Assembly (NCBI GenBank): GCA_963082975.1
Contig: OY720344.1
Span: forward strand, 3,893,580 to 3,957,579
DNA from: Labia minor
Lineage: Eukaryota; Arthropoda; Insecta; Dermaptera; Spongiphoridae
Length of the DNA stretch: 64,000 bases
Reading direction: 5' to 3'
In this document: positions 43,434-54,619 of the stretch, piece after piece
Layout of the letters: the number at the start of each line of letters is the position of its first letter
How positions within the stretch are numbered: the first letter of the stretch is position 1
Position numbers and translations under genes: made by a program
Notes under the pieces: generated by a model
Seen by the model: the letters and a program-made list of their open reading frames with translations, nothing else
Told to the model about the DNA's origin: nothing
The model's database searches: none

Positions 43434-43853
43434 CGAGGGTGTGGTGAAAAGTTTCCGGCCTGACCAAGAAAATCGATGTTTTTAAATTATTTTTTTGCTA
43501 TATTTTTCAACATAATCTCCATCAACACTGATACATTTCTCATAACGGTGTTCTAATTTACTTAATTAATCAATTAATTTAATTTGATTTAATTAAATAT
43601 AAGTCTCATCAACAGTTATGAATCGACGCAAAAATTTGTTTGGATTACGCCTACAGCGCCAAATTATCGTTAGAAATGGTTTTTCGAAGCAATTTTTGCT
43701 CTAACGTTAGCAAACGCTGCACCGACGTTGCACACCGCTTTCCATGTTCAAAGGCTTGTGCAAAGTATTTCGCACACGTTCAGCTGACATCGTACAGGTC
43801 TCAGCTTTTTTGAATGTTGAAAAATAGGCCCGAAACTTTTCACCCCACCCTCG
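43434..43853 (-). mobile_element. Internally deleted mariner, copy 1
   Basis: Inverted ends CGAGGGTGTGGTGAAAAGTT and, from the right, CGAGGGTGGGGTGAAAAGTT, with TA after the right end. Minus-strand fragments RRLLTLEQKLLRKTIS (approximately), FLRRFITVDET (first catalytic Asp) and LEHRYEKCISVDGDYVE (C-terminus) survive. The middle, with the second and third catalytic Asp, has been replaced by an AT-rich linker of TTAATT repeats. Confidence 0.85.
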
Positions 43854-44351
43854 TATATCATATATATTATTAAGAGATTGTATTCTAGGTATAAAATCAA
43901 AACTAATTATATATTTAGGTATATCACACATTTATAGTTATTAATAAATTCATATTCTTATTAGTAATATAAGTAACTTATTACAATAATAAAAACCAAT
44001 TACTTAAATATCTTTAAAAAAATATCAACAATTTTGCCAAATATATTTCTGAATTTTTATTTCCATTTTATATTAGTTTTTTTTTTATAATGAATCATTA
44101 CGAATTTTAATTTTCTTATTAGAAAATTAGTAACGCATCGAGATGTATTGGGAGGGGAACACGGGGTAACGACGTTCCCTTACCTTTTTTCAGAACCGGA
44201 ACGCGTTCCAGTACTTTTTCATGTCTCAACTTAAATCTACTGTTAGAATTTATTTTTTTTTCGAGTTCGTTAATATTTTGTATAGTAAGAAATAAGAAAG
44301 AATAAAAACTTATCTGGAAAAAAATTGTTTGCTGAAAATATGACTTTTTTA
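43854..44351. other. AT-rich spacer with a patch of mixed composition
   Basis: 44127-44230 (GGGGTAACGACGTTCCCTTA, GGAACGCGTTCCAG) is richer and resembles the end of a worn DNA transposon, without a partner. Confidence 0.3.
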
Positions 44352-44541
44352 TCACGTTTTTCTTAGCTTGCTTTCTTGTTTATCTGTTCGGATCAAATCT
44401 TGCAATCGAAATTTCGACCACTTCCAGTCATCCAATCGCTCTGAAACTTTTCAGAGTTATGTATTCTGGATGACAATACAATAAAATAACACATTCGTAG
44501 CTTGCAAGTGATTAATTAGAGCATAATTAATGAATATTTGT
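44352..44541 (+). repeat. Direct repeat D, copy 1
   Basis: ACGTTTTTCTTAGCTTGCTT through CTTGCAAGTGATTAATTAGA is repeated nearly unchanged at 45661. It has the layout tetranucleotide tract (TTGTTTATCTG), then ATCGCTCTGAAACTTTTCAG, similar in style to the R and S repeats. Confidence 0.8.
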
Positions 44542-45660
44542 ATTTTGTTAACTTAAAAAGGAGAAACAATAATAATACAACAAAAGGCCCTTTCCAAAAC
44601 TTACCTTTCTCAATACATAATACAAAAGAAGAAAACAACAAAAGGGACTTTGTCAAAACATTAAAAATAAATAATACAGATGTCCATAGTCCGCTTGTTT
44701 AAAAAAATATTCAAGAGTTGATTCTAGTATGTATTAAATATATTCAATATATTAAATATTAAATATATTATTTTTGATCTAAACGAATAGAGAATGGATT
44801 TTACATAAAATTTGTAATCATTTCACAAATTAATAATATAATAAATGACACATTGTGAATTGACGATAAAAATAAATATATTTCATTAGATCTTATTTTA
44901 TTATACTAGCAAAAATTGTATAAATATATTTTTAATTTTCTTTCGAAATTAATTAAAAAATTTTAAAATATTTTAAATATAAAAAATATTGATACAATAT
45001 CTAATACAAAAACGAGGCGGGATGCAAATATAATACATTAATTAATAATAATAATCAAAATATTAAAATCCGTTTAAATAAGAAGTTTGAAAAAATGTTC
45101 AGGTCGCTCCCCTCCAACTAAATGACAGTCCTGATCGTATGTTCCATGCTGCGAATTAAATTTGGATTAAGCATCATAAATTCTAAAATAATAATTAAAT
45201 AAATTTCAAATAACGATTAGATATTTATTAAATGAATTACTAATAAATAATATTCAATCTAATGAAATAAAGAATCTCTATATATTATATACACGGTAAA
45301 TGTATTAGAAAAAATAAAAAGCCATTTTTTTTTTATGAAGAATTTTGATTTTTTTAAATTATAATTTCTGACTTTTGATTGATTACATTTAAAATCATTT
45401 TAAAGTTATAATTTCGTCTTTACAAAGAGAGATAAAAAATTAATAAAATCAAAATATTGAAAAAATATAATAGGGAGGTAGAAAAAAGGTTCAAACTCCC
45501 CTCTTCTTATTTTTACTTAACGGGTCTTCTGATTGGTTGCCTGTTTCGACACACCTTTTTTCGACTTAAACGCCACCCTCAATTTCCTTCAGCTATCATT
45601 TGCTCTCTGCATCTCACCAAGTCATCATTAGCACTCTTGCTAACTGAGTGTATTTTACCA
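44542..45660. other. AT-rich segment between direct repeats D
   Basis: 44570-44680 has two variants of CAACAAAAGG(C/G)(C/A)CTTT. 45460-45650 is slightly richer. No ORF with known motifs was found, so an LTR interpretation of the flanking repeats is not supported. Confidence 0.35.
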
Positions 45661-45861
45661 CGTTTTTCTTAGCTTGCTTTCTTGTTTGTTTGTTTGTTTA
45701 TTTATCTGTTCGGGTCAAATCTTGCAATCGAAATTTCGACCACTTCCAGTCATCCAATCGCTCTGAAACTTTTCAGAGTTATGTATTCTGGATGACAATA
45801 CAATAAAATAACACATTCGTAGCTTGCAAGTGTTTAATTAGAGCATAATTAATGAATATAA
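45661..45861 (+). repeat. Direct repeat D, copy 2
   Basis: Same as copy 1 but with an expanded (TTTG)n tract (TTGTTTGTTTGTTTATTTAT). Confidence 0.8.
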
Positions 45862-46211
45862 TTTTGTATGGGAAAATCAAAACAAAAAGTGTAAATATTT
45901 AAATTTGAAAAAAACCGTTAAAAACCCGTTAAAAGAATAATATAATATGTATAATATTTAAAATGTAAATAAATTTGAAAGAAGGTATATTAATGTTTTG
46001 TACTGTAATTTAGAAAACAAAATTTAAATTTATGAGTTTTAGGCAATAAAGAATTAAAATATGACAAATTTAAAAATTTCTCTTTATAATTCAATTTAAA
46101 TTTATTACTTTCAGGATAATAGTATTTCATGACTATTAAAGTCAATCAAAAAACTTAAAAGTAGTATAGGTCAAGTGAAATCGATTGCAATATATGAAGA
46201 CTAAAAAGTAG
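45862..46211. other. AT-rich spacer
   Basis: Nothing recognisable was seen. Confidence 0.4.
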
Positions 46212-47072
46212 AAAATAATACTTTATATAAAAAAAAAACTTTTTTAAAAAACCACGTTTTTAACGCACTAAAAAGAAGAAAATAATTTTTCTGAAACCCC
46301 ATAGGTACTGACATTACAAACAAGAGATATGATTTGAAGAAAATTTTCTATAACGTAAAACGTGGGGCGCAACTATGGCTAAAATATTCTGTATCGTATA
46401 AAAATTTATAAATAAATGTTATTAGGTACAAATTAATAGGATAAATGAATTCATATTTTAATTAGCTTCAAAAAGTAAAGCTTATAACTTATCGAAATTT
46501 TTAAAAGAGGTAAATTTAATTTATGAAAAGATTACCTTTAGATTACTAATAATATTCACTTTTAAAAAATTCTGATAAAAAATGACATCCTAACAATATT
46601 CTGGTAAATAATATAAGAAATTTAACTTGAAGAAATCTAAAACTAAATTTTGCTACTGCAAAACTTCTAGCAAATATTTAATATTTATGTTAATAAAATT
46701 TCTAAAGTGTAAATTGAAGATGTTTATTTAATATTAAGGAATTAATTTTCCAAAAAAAATTTACATTAATAAAAGTATTCTGTTGGATTACTAATAATAT
46801 TCCCTTTTACAAAAAGTCTGGTAAAAAATATAAAACTTAAAATATAAATCCATGGATATTGAAATAAATTAATCAAAGAAATTATATTGCATTTAAAAAA
46901 TTTATTATTATTTGCGCCCCACGTTTTACGTTATAGAAAATTTTCTTCAAATCATATCTCTTGTTTGTAATGTCAGTACCTATGGGGTTTCAGAAAAATT
47001 ATTTTCTTCTTTTTAGTGCGTTAAAAACGTGGTTTTTTAAAAAAGTTTTTTTTTTATATAAAGTATTATTTT
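46212..47072. mobile_element. Foldback element Y2 with two identical 161-bp arms
   Basis: 46212-46372 and 46912-47072 are exact reverse complements over all 161 bases, including a 10-A run and 6-base T and A runs. Outer end AAAATAATACTTTATATAAA, inner end CGTAAAACGTGGGGCGCAA. The 539-bp spacer is AT-rich with two direct copies of a GATTACTAATAATATTC block (about 46541 and 46785) and no ORF. No target duplication is apparent. An older relative is Y1 at 23868-24486. Confidence 0.85.
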
Positions 47073-47760
47073 TTTGCTCCCACTATGAGAATGACAAATT
47101 ATAAAAATTCTCTATATTCGATAAAATAATAATTATTATTATTAACAACTCTTATATTAAAAGATATGCTAAATTAAAATTCCAAATTCCTTTTCATATT
47201 TTAATTCTATTCGAATTAATTAATCTTATTCATTTTCGCTCTCTTTTTTGAATTTGTAGTTAACAATTGAAACTTTAAATTTTTGCTTACATGCAAACAA
47301 AGTTTTCTCAAATGCCCACTCAACAAAATCAGCAACAATAACAGCCCTAATGCAATCAATAAGTGTCTGTTGTTAGAATTAACAAAGGGCTTAATTGTGC
47401 TACAATTATATAATTATACTACAACTTATATGAATTCGCGGGAAATAGGGCGAAGGAGTGGTGGGAGGGTCCAAAAATATAAAAAAAAAAAAAATTAAAA
47501 AGAAAAATATTTTGTTCTTAAGTGGCTTTGTTGTTATTTGACAACGGTTGGTGATATTTTGATTGAGTCACGTGACTGCCACGTGACCTGGCATGCGTTT
47601 GAACGTCCCATTCCTGAAGCCACCCTTCCATGTGGTTTTGCCTCTTAATACAATCATTGACTCTTGTCCCACTAACAAGCTTTTCTATTCTTTCTCTATC
47701 ATTGATAAAGATAATCAAAGTTATGAATGAAAAAGTTAATAATATTTAGAAAATAAACCT
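47073..47760. other. Spacer passing into a non-repeat island
   Basis: 47073-47280 is AT-rich. 47281-47740 is richer, with CCCTAATGCAATCAATAAG (47344) and paired E-boxes at 47567. The frames in it have no recognised motif. Confidence 0.4.
47567..47588. promoter_or_regulatory. Paired CACGTG E-boxes
   Basis: GTCACGTGAC (47567-47576) and CACGTGACC (47580-47588) place two palindromic CACGTG cores 11 bases apart, about one helical turn. GTCACGTGAC is a preferred site of bHLH-leucine-zipper factors (USF/MITF/Myc type). The same decamer recurs at 58455. Function is inferred only. Confidence 0.4.
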
Positions 47761-47808
47761 GACATCCAATATTGAATACCGAACAGAGAGGGACGAGTGT
47801 GAATTGAA

Positions 47809-47847
<39 letters not shown>

Positions 47848-48119
47848 TTTTCATTACATTTTAAAAAATAGAAATAATTTAAATATAAATTTATTTATAT
47901 TTTAGAATTTTTTTTCAGATAAATTGTAACTTGGAAAGATGAGGATTATGACATTTAATAGAGGGATTATATATCATTTTTTATTATTGCATCGATTTAG
48001 AAAATTTAATTACTTAATTATTTATTAATTATTATTATTTATTATAAGGTAATATAAACAAGCAAGTATGATTTGGATTTGTCTAGATGGTAGGTAATAA
48101 AGGAAGGATGAAATGAGGG
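47761..48119. other. AT-rich spacer with (ATT)n
   Basis: (ATT)n lies at 47820-47847. Confidence 0.5.
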
Positions 48120-48560
48120 AATCAATTAAAGTTATTAAAATTATAAAGGGGCTTATCTCGTCAAAGGGAATCAAAATTAAAATATATAAAACAATTATTT
48201 TTCCGATTGTATTATATGGGTGTGAGGCATGGTCAATGACCCTGGGGGACGAGAGTAGATTTAGAGTATATATTTGAGAATAGGATTCTTCTCAGCATTT
48301 ATGGGTCCAAGAAACATGAGGTCACCGGGGAAAGGCAGACGACGAATTGCATAGCCTCTATGCTTCTTTACATATATTTAGGGTCATCAAATTGAGAAGA
48401 TTGCTATGGACAGAACAGGTGGTATGAATGGGACATAAAAAACTGGCGAAAATTCTATTTGTGAGAAGACAATATAAGAAGGGGACGTAAGAGAGATGAG
48501 AGAAAATAGAAAAATAGAAAATAAGTTGCTGCTGCCAAGAACTTTCGAGTTACGAAGAGC
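48120..48560 (+). pseudogene. Remnant of a LINE pol 3' end
   Basis: KIKIYKTIIFPIVLYGCEAW (48172-48231) is the conserved segment after the RT domain (YGCE.W), and SMTLGDESRF follows. Further on, after frame breaks, come NRILLSIYG-like, VIKLRRLLW (about 48389) and KKLAKILFVRRQYKKGT. The same order is seen in the RTE-like element at 53336 (YGCESW, WCWRRLLR, FGHVVR), but the two are not close copies. Many stops; non-functional. Confidence 0.6.
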
Positions 48561-48767
48561 CATCAAGATAGATAGATATGATTTATAGATAGAGATAGAT
48601 AATATGATGTTACAAACATCCCTATACAAGAGAGAGAAACAATTAATTTAATTTATAAAAAAATAAATTCCATACTTATTGATATATATAATTTTGTATT
48701 TTATTGAAAGAAAATTAAAATAAGTTCGGCGTTAAAAAAAATAATCTTTAGCTTTTTGAAAGATGGC

Positions 48768-48975
48768 TACCTAAGTAGAGTAGAGATGTTGTATGATCAG
48801 TACATCGAATCCTCTTAACATTTTTATCTTATCTTGACCGGATATTGATATTTCTTATTTCAAGTAGATTCTCAATTTTTATCATTCATGGTAGGTGTAC
48901 TGGTTGTACCAGACACCAGAAAAATAAATTCCTTTAATAGACTCAAGAAATGGAACCTGAATCACAGTCCAGTAG
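48768..48975 (-). mobile_element. Highly diverged SINE, copy G
   Basis: GAGATGTTGTATGATCAGTA, TCGAATCCTCTTAACATTTT and TATCTTATCTTGACCGGA track the + strand order of copies E and C (GAGGTGTTCTATGATCAGTA, CGGGTCCTCT, TCTTGATTTTCTTGATCGGA) with many changes. It is the oldest copy. Confidence 0.5.
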
Positions 48976-49440
48976 CCAGAGATTCTATGCATCAAACTAA
49001 AATAATTTTTATTTATTAATTTTTTTTTTAAAGAACTTGTATACTACATAATATAACTAAAACCCAAAAACTTTTTTACAATTCTTAAAAATACCAAGTT
49101 AATTAAAAATAACGTTTAAAGATCAATTGTATAAATATATTTTTTTAGGCACTTTTACATTGTGATTAACACAAGGTCTGAAATAAAAAAGGATTGATGA
49201 AGAATAAGATTTTCCATTTCTGATTCTAAACACGATTCAATTCATATTTCATCGATATCTTAATTATTTTCGTTGATTTCATCGAAAAAGCGCGATTTTT
49301 AATTAATATTTTAGGCAAAATACTACTTTTTACAAATACAAAGGATAAATTTATTTATTATATATCATTTTCTTCCATTTCTGATTCTAAACACGAATCA
49401 ATATAGGTAATTAATTAATATGATATAAACACAAAGATAA
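48976..49440. other. AT-rich spacer
   Basis: TTCCATTTCTGATTCTAAACACGA occurs twice (49213 and 49374) as a short direct repeat. Confidence 0.45.
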
Positions 49441-49740
49441 TGAGAGCGGGAGAGAGAAAGAGAGAGAAATGTTCTAGAAGATTAAACAATCCATTGAAAA
49501 GTGAGTTAATAAGCGATCGTACGAGGCCATAAGTTCAATGAATCGATGGCAATCGAGTTATGTCTGGCACCCAATTCGATTGACACCTCATTAGTTGCTT
49601 CATTTGACATACACACATACACACTAACTGTCAGTTAATGATACAATGCTAGCCGCAGAGGGCGTAGTGATTCGTAGTGAATTTGTTAGTAGTATTATGA
49701 ATTCGGCACTCTACCCCCTGTATCACCTGAGTGATACATC
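49441..49740. other. Non-repeat island with GA tract
   Basis: (GA)n lies at 49449-49468. 49500-49735 is unique with balanced composition (CGATCGTACGAGGCCATAAG, TGTCTGGCACCCAATTCGAT). No frame. Candidate conserved noncoding DNA. Confidence 0.35.
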
Positions 49741-49952
49741 ATATCTTGTTGAAAATTTGTATCTAATAATTTTTCATTTACTTTAATTAAATCAGTTAAT
49801 TTTCTTTTTGTTTTTATTTTTCATATTTCTTTTATTATGTCATTAAGTGGTAAATCAAACGTTCTTCTTATTCTTTATATTAATAAAAAAAATTAATATT
49901 ATATCAACTAATAGAAAAGGTTTGGAATTTTTGGTTATGTAATGAAAAAACA
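49741..49952. other. AT-rich spacer
   Basis: Nothing recognisable was seen. Confidence 0.4.
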
Positions 49953-50255
49953 ATCTAAAGCAGTGCTCCGCAACCGGTGTGCCGCAGCTGAAACACAGGT
50001 GTGCCGCCGCTTGAAATTACACAACATATTTATTTTAATGCAATGTACTCTAATACAAATTTACAATTTATAAAAACGAATTGTATATACTTACTATATT
50101 TCAATGCAAAACCATCAATAAAATAACAATTGTTTAGCACTTGCTATAATGTATTCACACAATAGAAGAAATGGATGTCAATAGAAGTAAATAGAAGATG
50201 GACTCTGTAGTCTCGGTCGTACTGAAAACTTTACATTTTCAATCATAAATACAAG

Positions 50256-50444
50256 TACCGGGACCCCGAGCCTTGGCTCGGTACTTAAGTTAAAAAATGA
50301 TTCATTATTATTAGATTTGGCTGGTAATATTAATACCTGGGACACCGAGCTCTCGCTCTACCCTTTAAAATATATTGATATACAATTCTTTAATTATTTA
50401 TTACAATTATTAAATGTTACACATTTGCATCAATCTGATTAAAA
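50256..50444 (-). repeat. V repeat, copy 3, nested in hAT-2
   Basis: Inverted relative to copies 1 and 2: TACCGGGACCCCGAGCCTTG hairpin first, then ATTTGGCTGGTAATATTAAT, GGGACACCGAGCT, and the extra flank TACAATTCTTTAATTATTTA shared with copy 1. It inserted after hAT-2 or was carried along by it. Confidence 0.75.
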
Positions 50445-51005
50445 TGAATGAACTTTTGCTCCTCAATAATACATAAATATATAATATATATATATATATA
50501 TTTTTTTCTTTAGTGTTTTTTTGAAAAACTGTTTAGCCCCAAGTGGTTATAAAACAAACTAAAGACAAAAAAAAGTGCTTTGCAGCTTTTCGAAATTAAA
50601 AAAGCAAAATTGGCAGTCGTGGGACTGGCCGACAGAAGTGAAAACTTCTGCGTAAGAAATTTTAAAACAGACGAAATTCGCGCTATTTCACAAGAAAGAT
50701 GAATTTCATATGCATGTATATATGTATATACATATATAATTTATATATTATTTTAAACATACATTTTAAACAAATTTGTAACTTATATTTATATATATAT
50801 ACAACTTTGTTTAAAATATTGCAATACGAACTTTTTTATAAATTGTAATCTCTAACATAAAATATATATTTATTATATTATATTGTCAGTGTTAGATACG
50901 AATTTCTACTGGACACATACACCCCTATAAATTAAATCGCAGAAGTTTATAAATTAACCATTCGTGTTTGTTATTAACGTGATTTATTTTTGTGCCCATT
51001 TCAAT
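50445..51005. other. hAT-2 leader
   Basis: AT-rich DNA with (TA)n at 50479-50501 and a richer patch at 50570-50700. A frame opens at 50964, 14 codons upstream of the preferred start; it is ignored because MDKFLFGKQS matches the start of hAT-1. Confidence 0.5.
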
Positions 51006-52846
51006 ATGGATAAATTTTTATTTGGAAAACAATCTACTTCTCGGGCAGAAGATGATGAACCTTGCACAAGCAGTATTGCTAAGAAAAGAAAGATTGTGAA
51101 TAGAAAATACTTCGAAGACTACATTCGTTATGGCTTTTATTGGTGCGGCGATGAAGCGGCTCCGAAACCATTATGTTTAATTTGCAACGAACAATTAACA
51201 AACGACTCAATGGTGCCCAGTAAACTAAATCGCCATCTAACTTCAAAACATCCGAATTGTGCTAAAAAGGATATATCATATTTTCAAAGGTTTTTGGCTC
51301 AAAATTTAAAACAAAAAAAATTTATGATGTCGACCGTATCTGTTTCCGATAAAGCATTAGAAGCTAGCTATTACATTGCAAGATTAATAGCTCGTGAAAA
51401 GAAACCTCATACTATTGGAGAAAAACTTATTAAACCAGCATGTATGGAAATTGTGCGAGTTATGCTTGGACCTAAAGAGGTTCAGGAAGTGAGTAAGGTT
51501 TCACTGTCAGCTGAAACTATTAAAAGACGTATTGGCGACATGTCAACAGATATTTTGAACACGCTTATTTTGAAATTGATCGCAGCTAACAATTTTGCTC
51601 TTCAAATTGACGAGTCAACGGATATTAAAAATCAAGCACAATTAATTGCAATTGTACGTTTTGTTGGCGAAGATTGCATAAAAGAAAATTTTTTATTTTG
51701 TAAAAAACTTTCCGAACGAACTACTGGAGAGGATATTTTTCAAGTAACTGATGATTTCTTCAAAATACATAATCTACAATGGAGTAACTGCATGAGTATT
51801 TGTACTGATGGCTCCGCAGCAATGACTGGTAACATAAAGGGTTTTGTTGCCTTTGTAAAACAACAAAATCCGGCAATACAATTTACACATTGCTGCATAC
51901 ATCGGGAAGTATTGATGGTGAAGAATTTACCAGAACAACTTTTAAAAACTATGAATGAATGCATCAAAATTATAAATTTTATTAAATTAAGAGCTTTAAA
52001 TTCAAGAATTTTCGAAATGCTTTGTGAAGAAATGGGTTCAGAACATAAATCTTTATTATTTTATACTGAAGTACGTTGGTTATCCCGAGGAAAAGTGTTG
52101 ACTAGATTGTTTGAACTTCGCTGTGAAGTGCATCAGTTTTTACTAAATCAAAATATGCCCGAACTCGGCCAGCACTTCGAAGATAACAGTTGGATCGCCA
52201 AACTTTTTTCGACCATCTTAATGAACTTAATAGAAAAATGCAAGGTCCGAATGAAAACTTATTAACCTGTTCCGACAAATTGCAAGGGTTCAAAAATAAA
52301 CTGGAACTTTGGCAGAATGAACTAAGTAACAACTCTTTAGAAATGTTTCAAAGGGTTCATAATACAATAATTGAAAATAGGCAATTAATTATCGATCTGG
52401 CCCAATCCCATTTAACAACACTGGAAAATAAATTCGACTACTATTTTCATTCGATTAAAAGTGAAGAATATGATTGGATTCGCAATCCTTTTGCAACTAA
52501 TGCAAAAAAATCTGTTGATGCATTTTCTCTTAAATTTAAAGAAGAGTTTATTGAACTGAGTAACGACGGGACGTTAAAACTTACTTTTGGAGAAGTTCCA
52601 TTGGATGTTTTCTGGATTTCGGCTAAGAATGAATATCCTCAAATTTCAAAACAGGCTATTTCAATTTTAATCCCCTTTTCAACGACATATTCATGCGAAC
52701 AAAGCTTTTCGACACTTCTTTTAATTAAAAATGATAAGCGGTCTTGCTTAAAAAATCTCGATCAAGAACTTCGAGTTGCACTATCAAATATCGAGCCCAA
52801 TATAAAATACTTGTGTTCCTTGAAACAAGCTCAAGTATCACATTAA
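51006..52846 (+). pseudogene. hAT transposase, triad present but frameshifted
   Basis: The first frame (51006-52265) has the BED finger (CLICNEQ...LNRHLTSKH), LQIDESTD with catalytic D202, and SICTDGSAAMTG with D268. After SWIAKL it goes out of frame; compared with hAT-1 a few residues (the AYLTDI-like part) are lost at about 52200-52210. The second frame (open from about 52205 to 52846) resumes at FDHLNELNRKMQG and carries the C-terminal CEQSFS with the catalytic Glu (codon 52697-52699) and ends VSH like hAT-1. About 611 codons in total, close to the sister's 619. One small deletion is the only visible lesion. Confidence 0.9.
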
Positions 52847-53091
52847 TTACCCTTTTTGCCTATTTTTTTGTATTATTGTAGTTTTGTAATTAATTATATA
52901 TGTTATGTACATATAATACCGTAAATATGTAAAATAAAACGAATTAAAATATTAATTAATGTGTTATTTTCTGATGTGTATACGTGTTGTTTTATTATAT
53001 TTATACCTATTAAATTTGGTGTACCGTGAAAACCAGAAAAAGCTTTTGGTGTGCCACGAATAAAAAAACGTTGCGGAGCACTGATCTAAAG

Positions 53092-53325
53092 GACCAACCT
53101 TATGAAAAATATGATTTTGTCGTCAAGTCATTGTAGTATTTGAAAATATTATTTCTAAAAATTTTACTCGAATATTGATAGTTAGGTGATGAGGAAGGTG
53201 GATAGTAAGATTGAGGAAGGTCAATAAACATTGAAATTTTCAAAGCAATATCACATACCTATAGACAAAAAATTAAATGTATTGTTAATTAAAAGTGATC
53301 ATAAATTTTATTTTCTGGATATCCT
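53092..53325. other. AT-rich spacer
   Basis: Nothing recognisable was seen. Confidence 0.4.
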
Positions 53326-54527
53326 ATGATGATGATTAACCATTTAGTCGAAGTCGACTTTCGGCCACTTTATGGATCTGTCTTCTCCATGCGTTCCTGT
53401 CTTCGACGATTATTTTAAGTTCTGAGATCGTCATTCTGGTGGCCGATGTGATAGTATCAAGCCAGCGTATTCTTTGCATTCCTTTTCTTCTTGTCCCACT
53501 CACCTTACCTAACATCATTGAAGTTTCCAGCGAATTGGCGCGCACAACATGGCCGAAAAAGGAGAGTTGTTGTTTGACGATTTTACCCTCAAGCGATATT
53601 TTTGGCTTGATACGGTCTAGGACCGTCTTATTTGTTGTCCGCGATGTCCAGGGGATACGCAGTAGTCTTCTCCAACACCAAAGTTCAAAAGCGTCGATCT
53701 TTCTTCTTTCTGCTTTCTTGATTGTCCAACTTTCACATCCATAAGTTGCTATTGGAAAGACAATGGCGTTGACGAGTCTCATTTTCGTTGCAATGCTCAC
53801 ATCCTTGCTCTTCCAGATTTTATCCATTCCTTGCATTGCAGCCGAGTGCAATACGCCTTTTGATCTCTGGTCCAGATTCGCCGTTTCGATCAATTTTGGC
53901 TCCCAGGAAAATGAAATCTTGTACTGGCTCGATCTGTTCATTGTTGATCTTGATGTTTACTGCATCATTGCACGCCGTTGTCATTACTTTCGTTTTTTTG
54001 ATGTTGAGGTACAGTCCCATGCGTTCACTCTCCTCTTGAACTCGTTGGATCAAGTATTCTAGGTCTTTCTCACTTTCTGCGAGTATAGTTGTGTCATCCG
54101 CATAACGCAGGTTGTTGATAGTCCTACCTCCAAGATGGACTCCGATTGTGGTCTCGTCCAGATTGCATCGTCGCATGATGGTTTCGGCATACAGGTTAAA
54201 CAGAGCTGGGGATAAAATGCATCCCTGCCTGACGCCTTTACCGATTTTGAACCAGTCGGTGTTACCACACGATGTTCTGACAGTTGCTTCCTGATTGGAG
54301 TACAGTGTTTGTATCAGTTGTTCAATGTGCTCTGGAACGCCCATTTGCTTCAAACACGTCCAGAGTTTGTCATGGTCCACACAGTCGAACGCCTTGGTGT
54401 AGTCAATGAAACACATATAGACGTCCTTCCGATGCTCTCTAGCCTTCTCCATGATCCAGCGTAGGTTCGCGATTTGATCCCTCGTGCCTCGTCCCCTGCG
54501 AAAACCAGCCTGAACATCTGGTAAATC
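53326..54527 (-). mobile_element. RTE/BovB-like LINE, 5'-truncated
   Basis: Minus-strand RT from the middle of the domain to the 3' end. After the stop there are only a few bases and a short (ATC)n tail (53326-53334), the very short 3' end usual for RTE elements. The left break falls inside RT at about 54527. Composition is much less AT-rich than the surroundings. Confidence 0.85.
53336..54527 (-). pseudogene. RTE/BovB-like reverse transcriptase, C-terminal 400 residues, one frameshift
   Basis: In order: PDVQAGFRRGRGTRDQIANL, FIDYTKAFDCVDH (RT motif A), GKGVRQGCILSP (motif B), NNLRYADDTTIL (catalytic YADD), then IKKTKVM and FIFLGAKI. At about 53832-53845 the frame shifts by one register. The other frame continues KMRLVNAIVFPIATYGCESW, AFELWCWRRLLRIPW, FGHVVRA and RMRWLD-type sequence to the stop at 53336. 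The catalytic residues are intact but the protein is split and lacks its endonuclease. Strong resemblance to the BovB group, which is known for transfer between distant animals. Confidence 0.88.
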
Positions 54528-54619
54528 CTATATCATTCATTTTATTATTATTACCATTATTATTATTATTCCATTTACTGATTTAATTACACAGAGTATT
54601 AGATTATTACATTATTATA
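54528..54619. other. AT-rich spacer with (ATT)n
   Basis: (ATT)n-like lies at 54540-54570. Confidence 0.5.

Larger units (their letters stand above)
49961..53083 (+). mobile_element. Complete hAT transposon (hAT-2)
   Basis: Perfect 14-bp inverted ends CAGTGCTCCGCAAC and an exact 8-bp duplication ATCTAAAG (49953-49960 and 53084-53091). Subterminal GTGTGCCGC/GTGTGCCACG blocks lie near both ends. It carries one frameshifted transposase gene and, in the left arm, an inserted V repeat (50256-50444). Related to hAT-1 but a separate family by its termini. Confidence 0.95.

Noticed and set aside
44352..45861. Direct repeats D as LTRs of a retrotransposon
   Set aside because: The 1.1-kb interior has no gag/pol motifs, the repeats lack TG...CA ends, and no primer binding site was seen.
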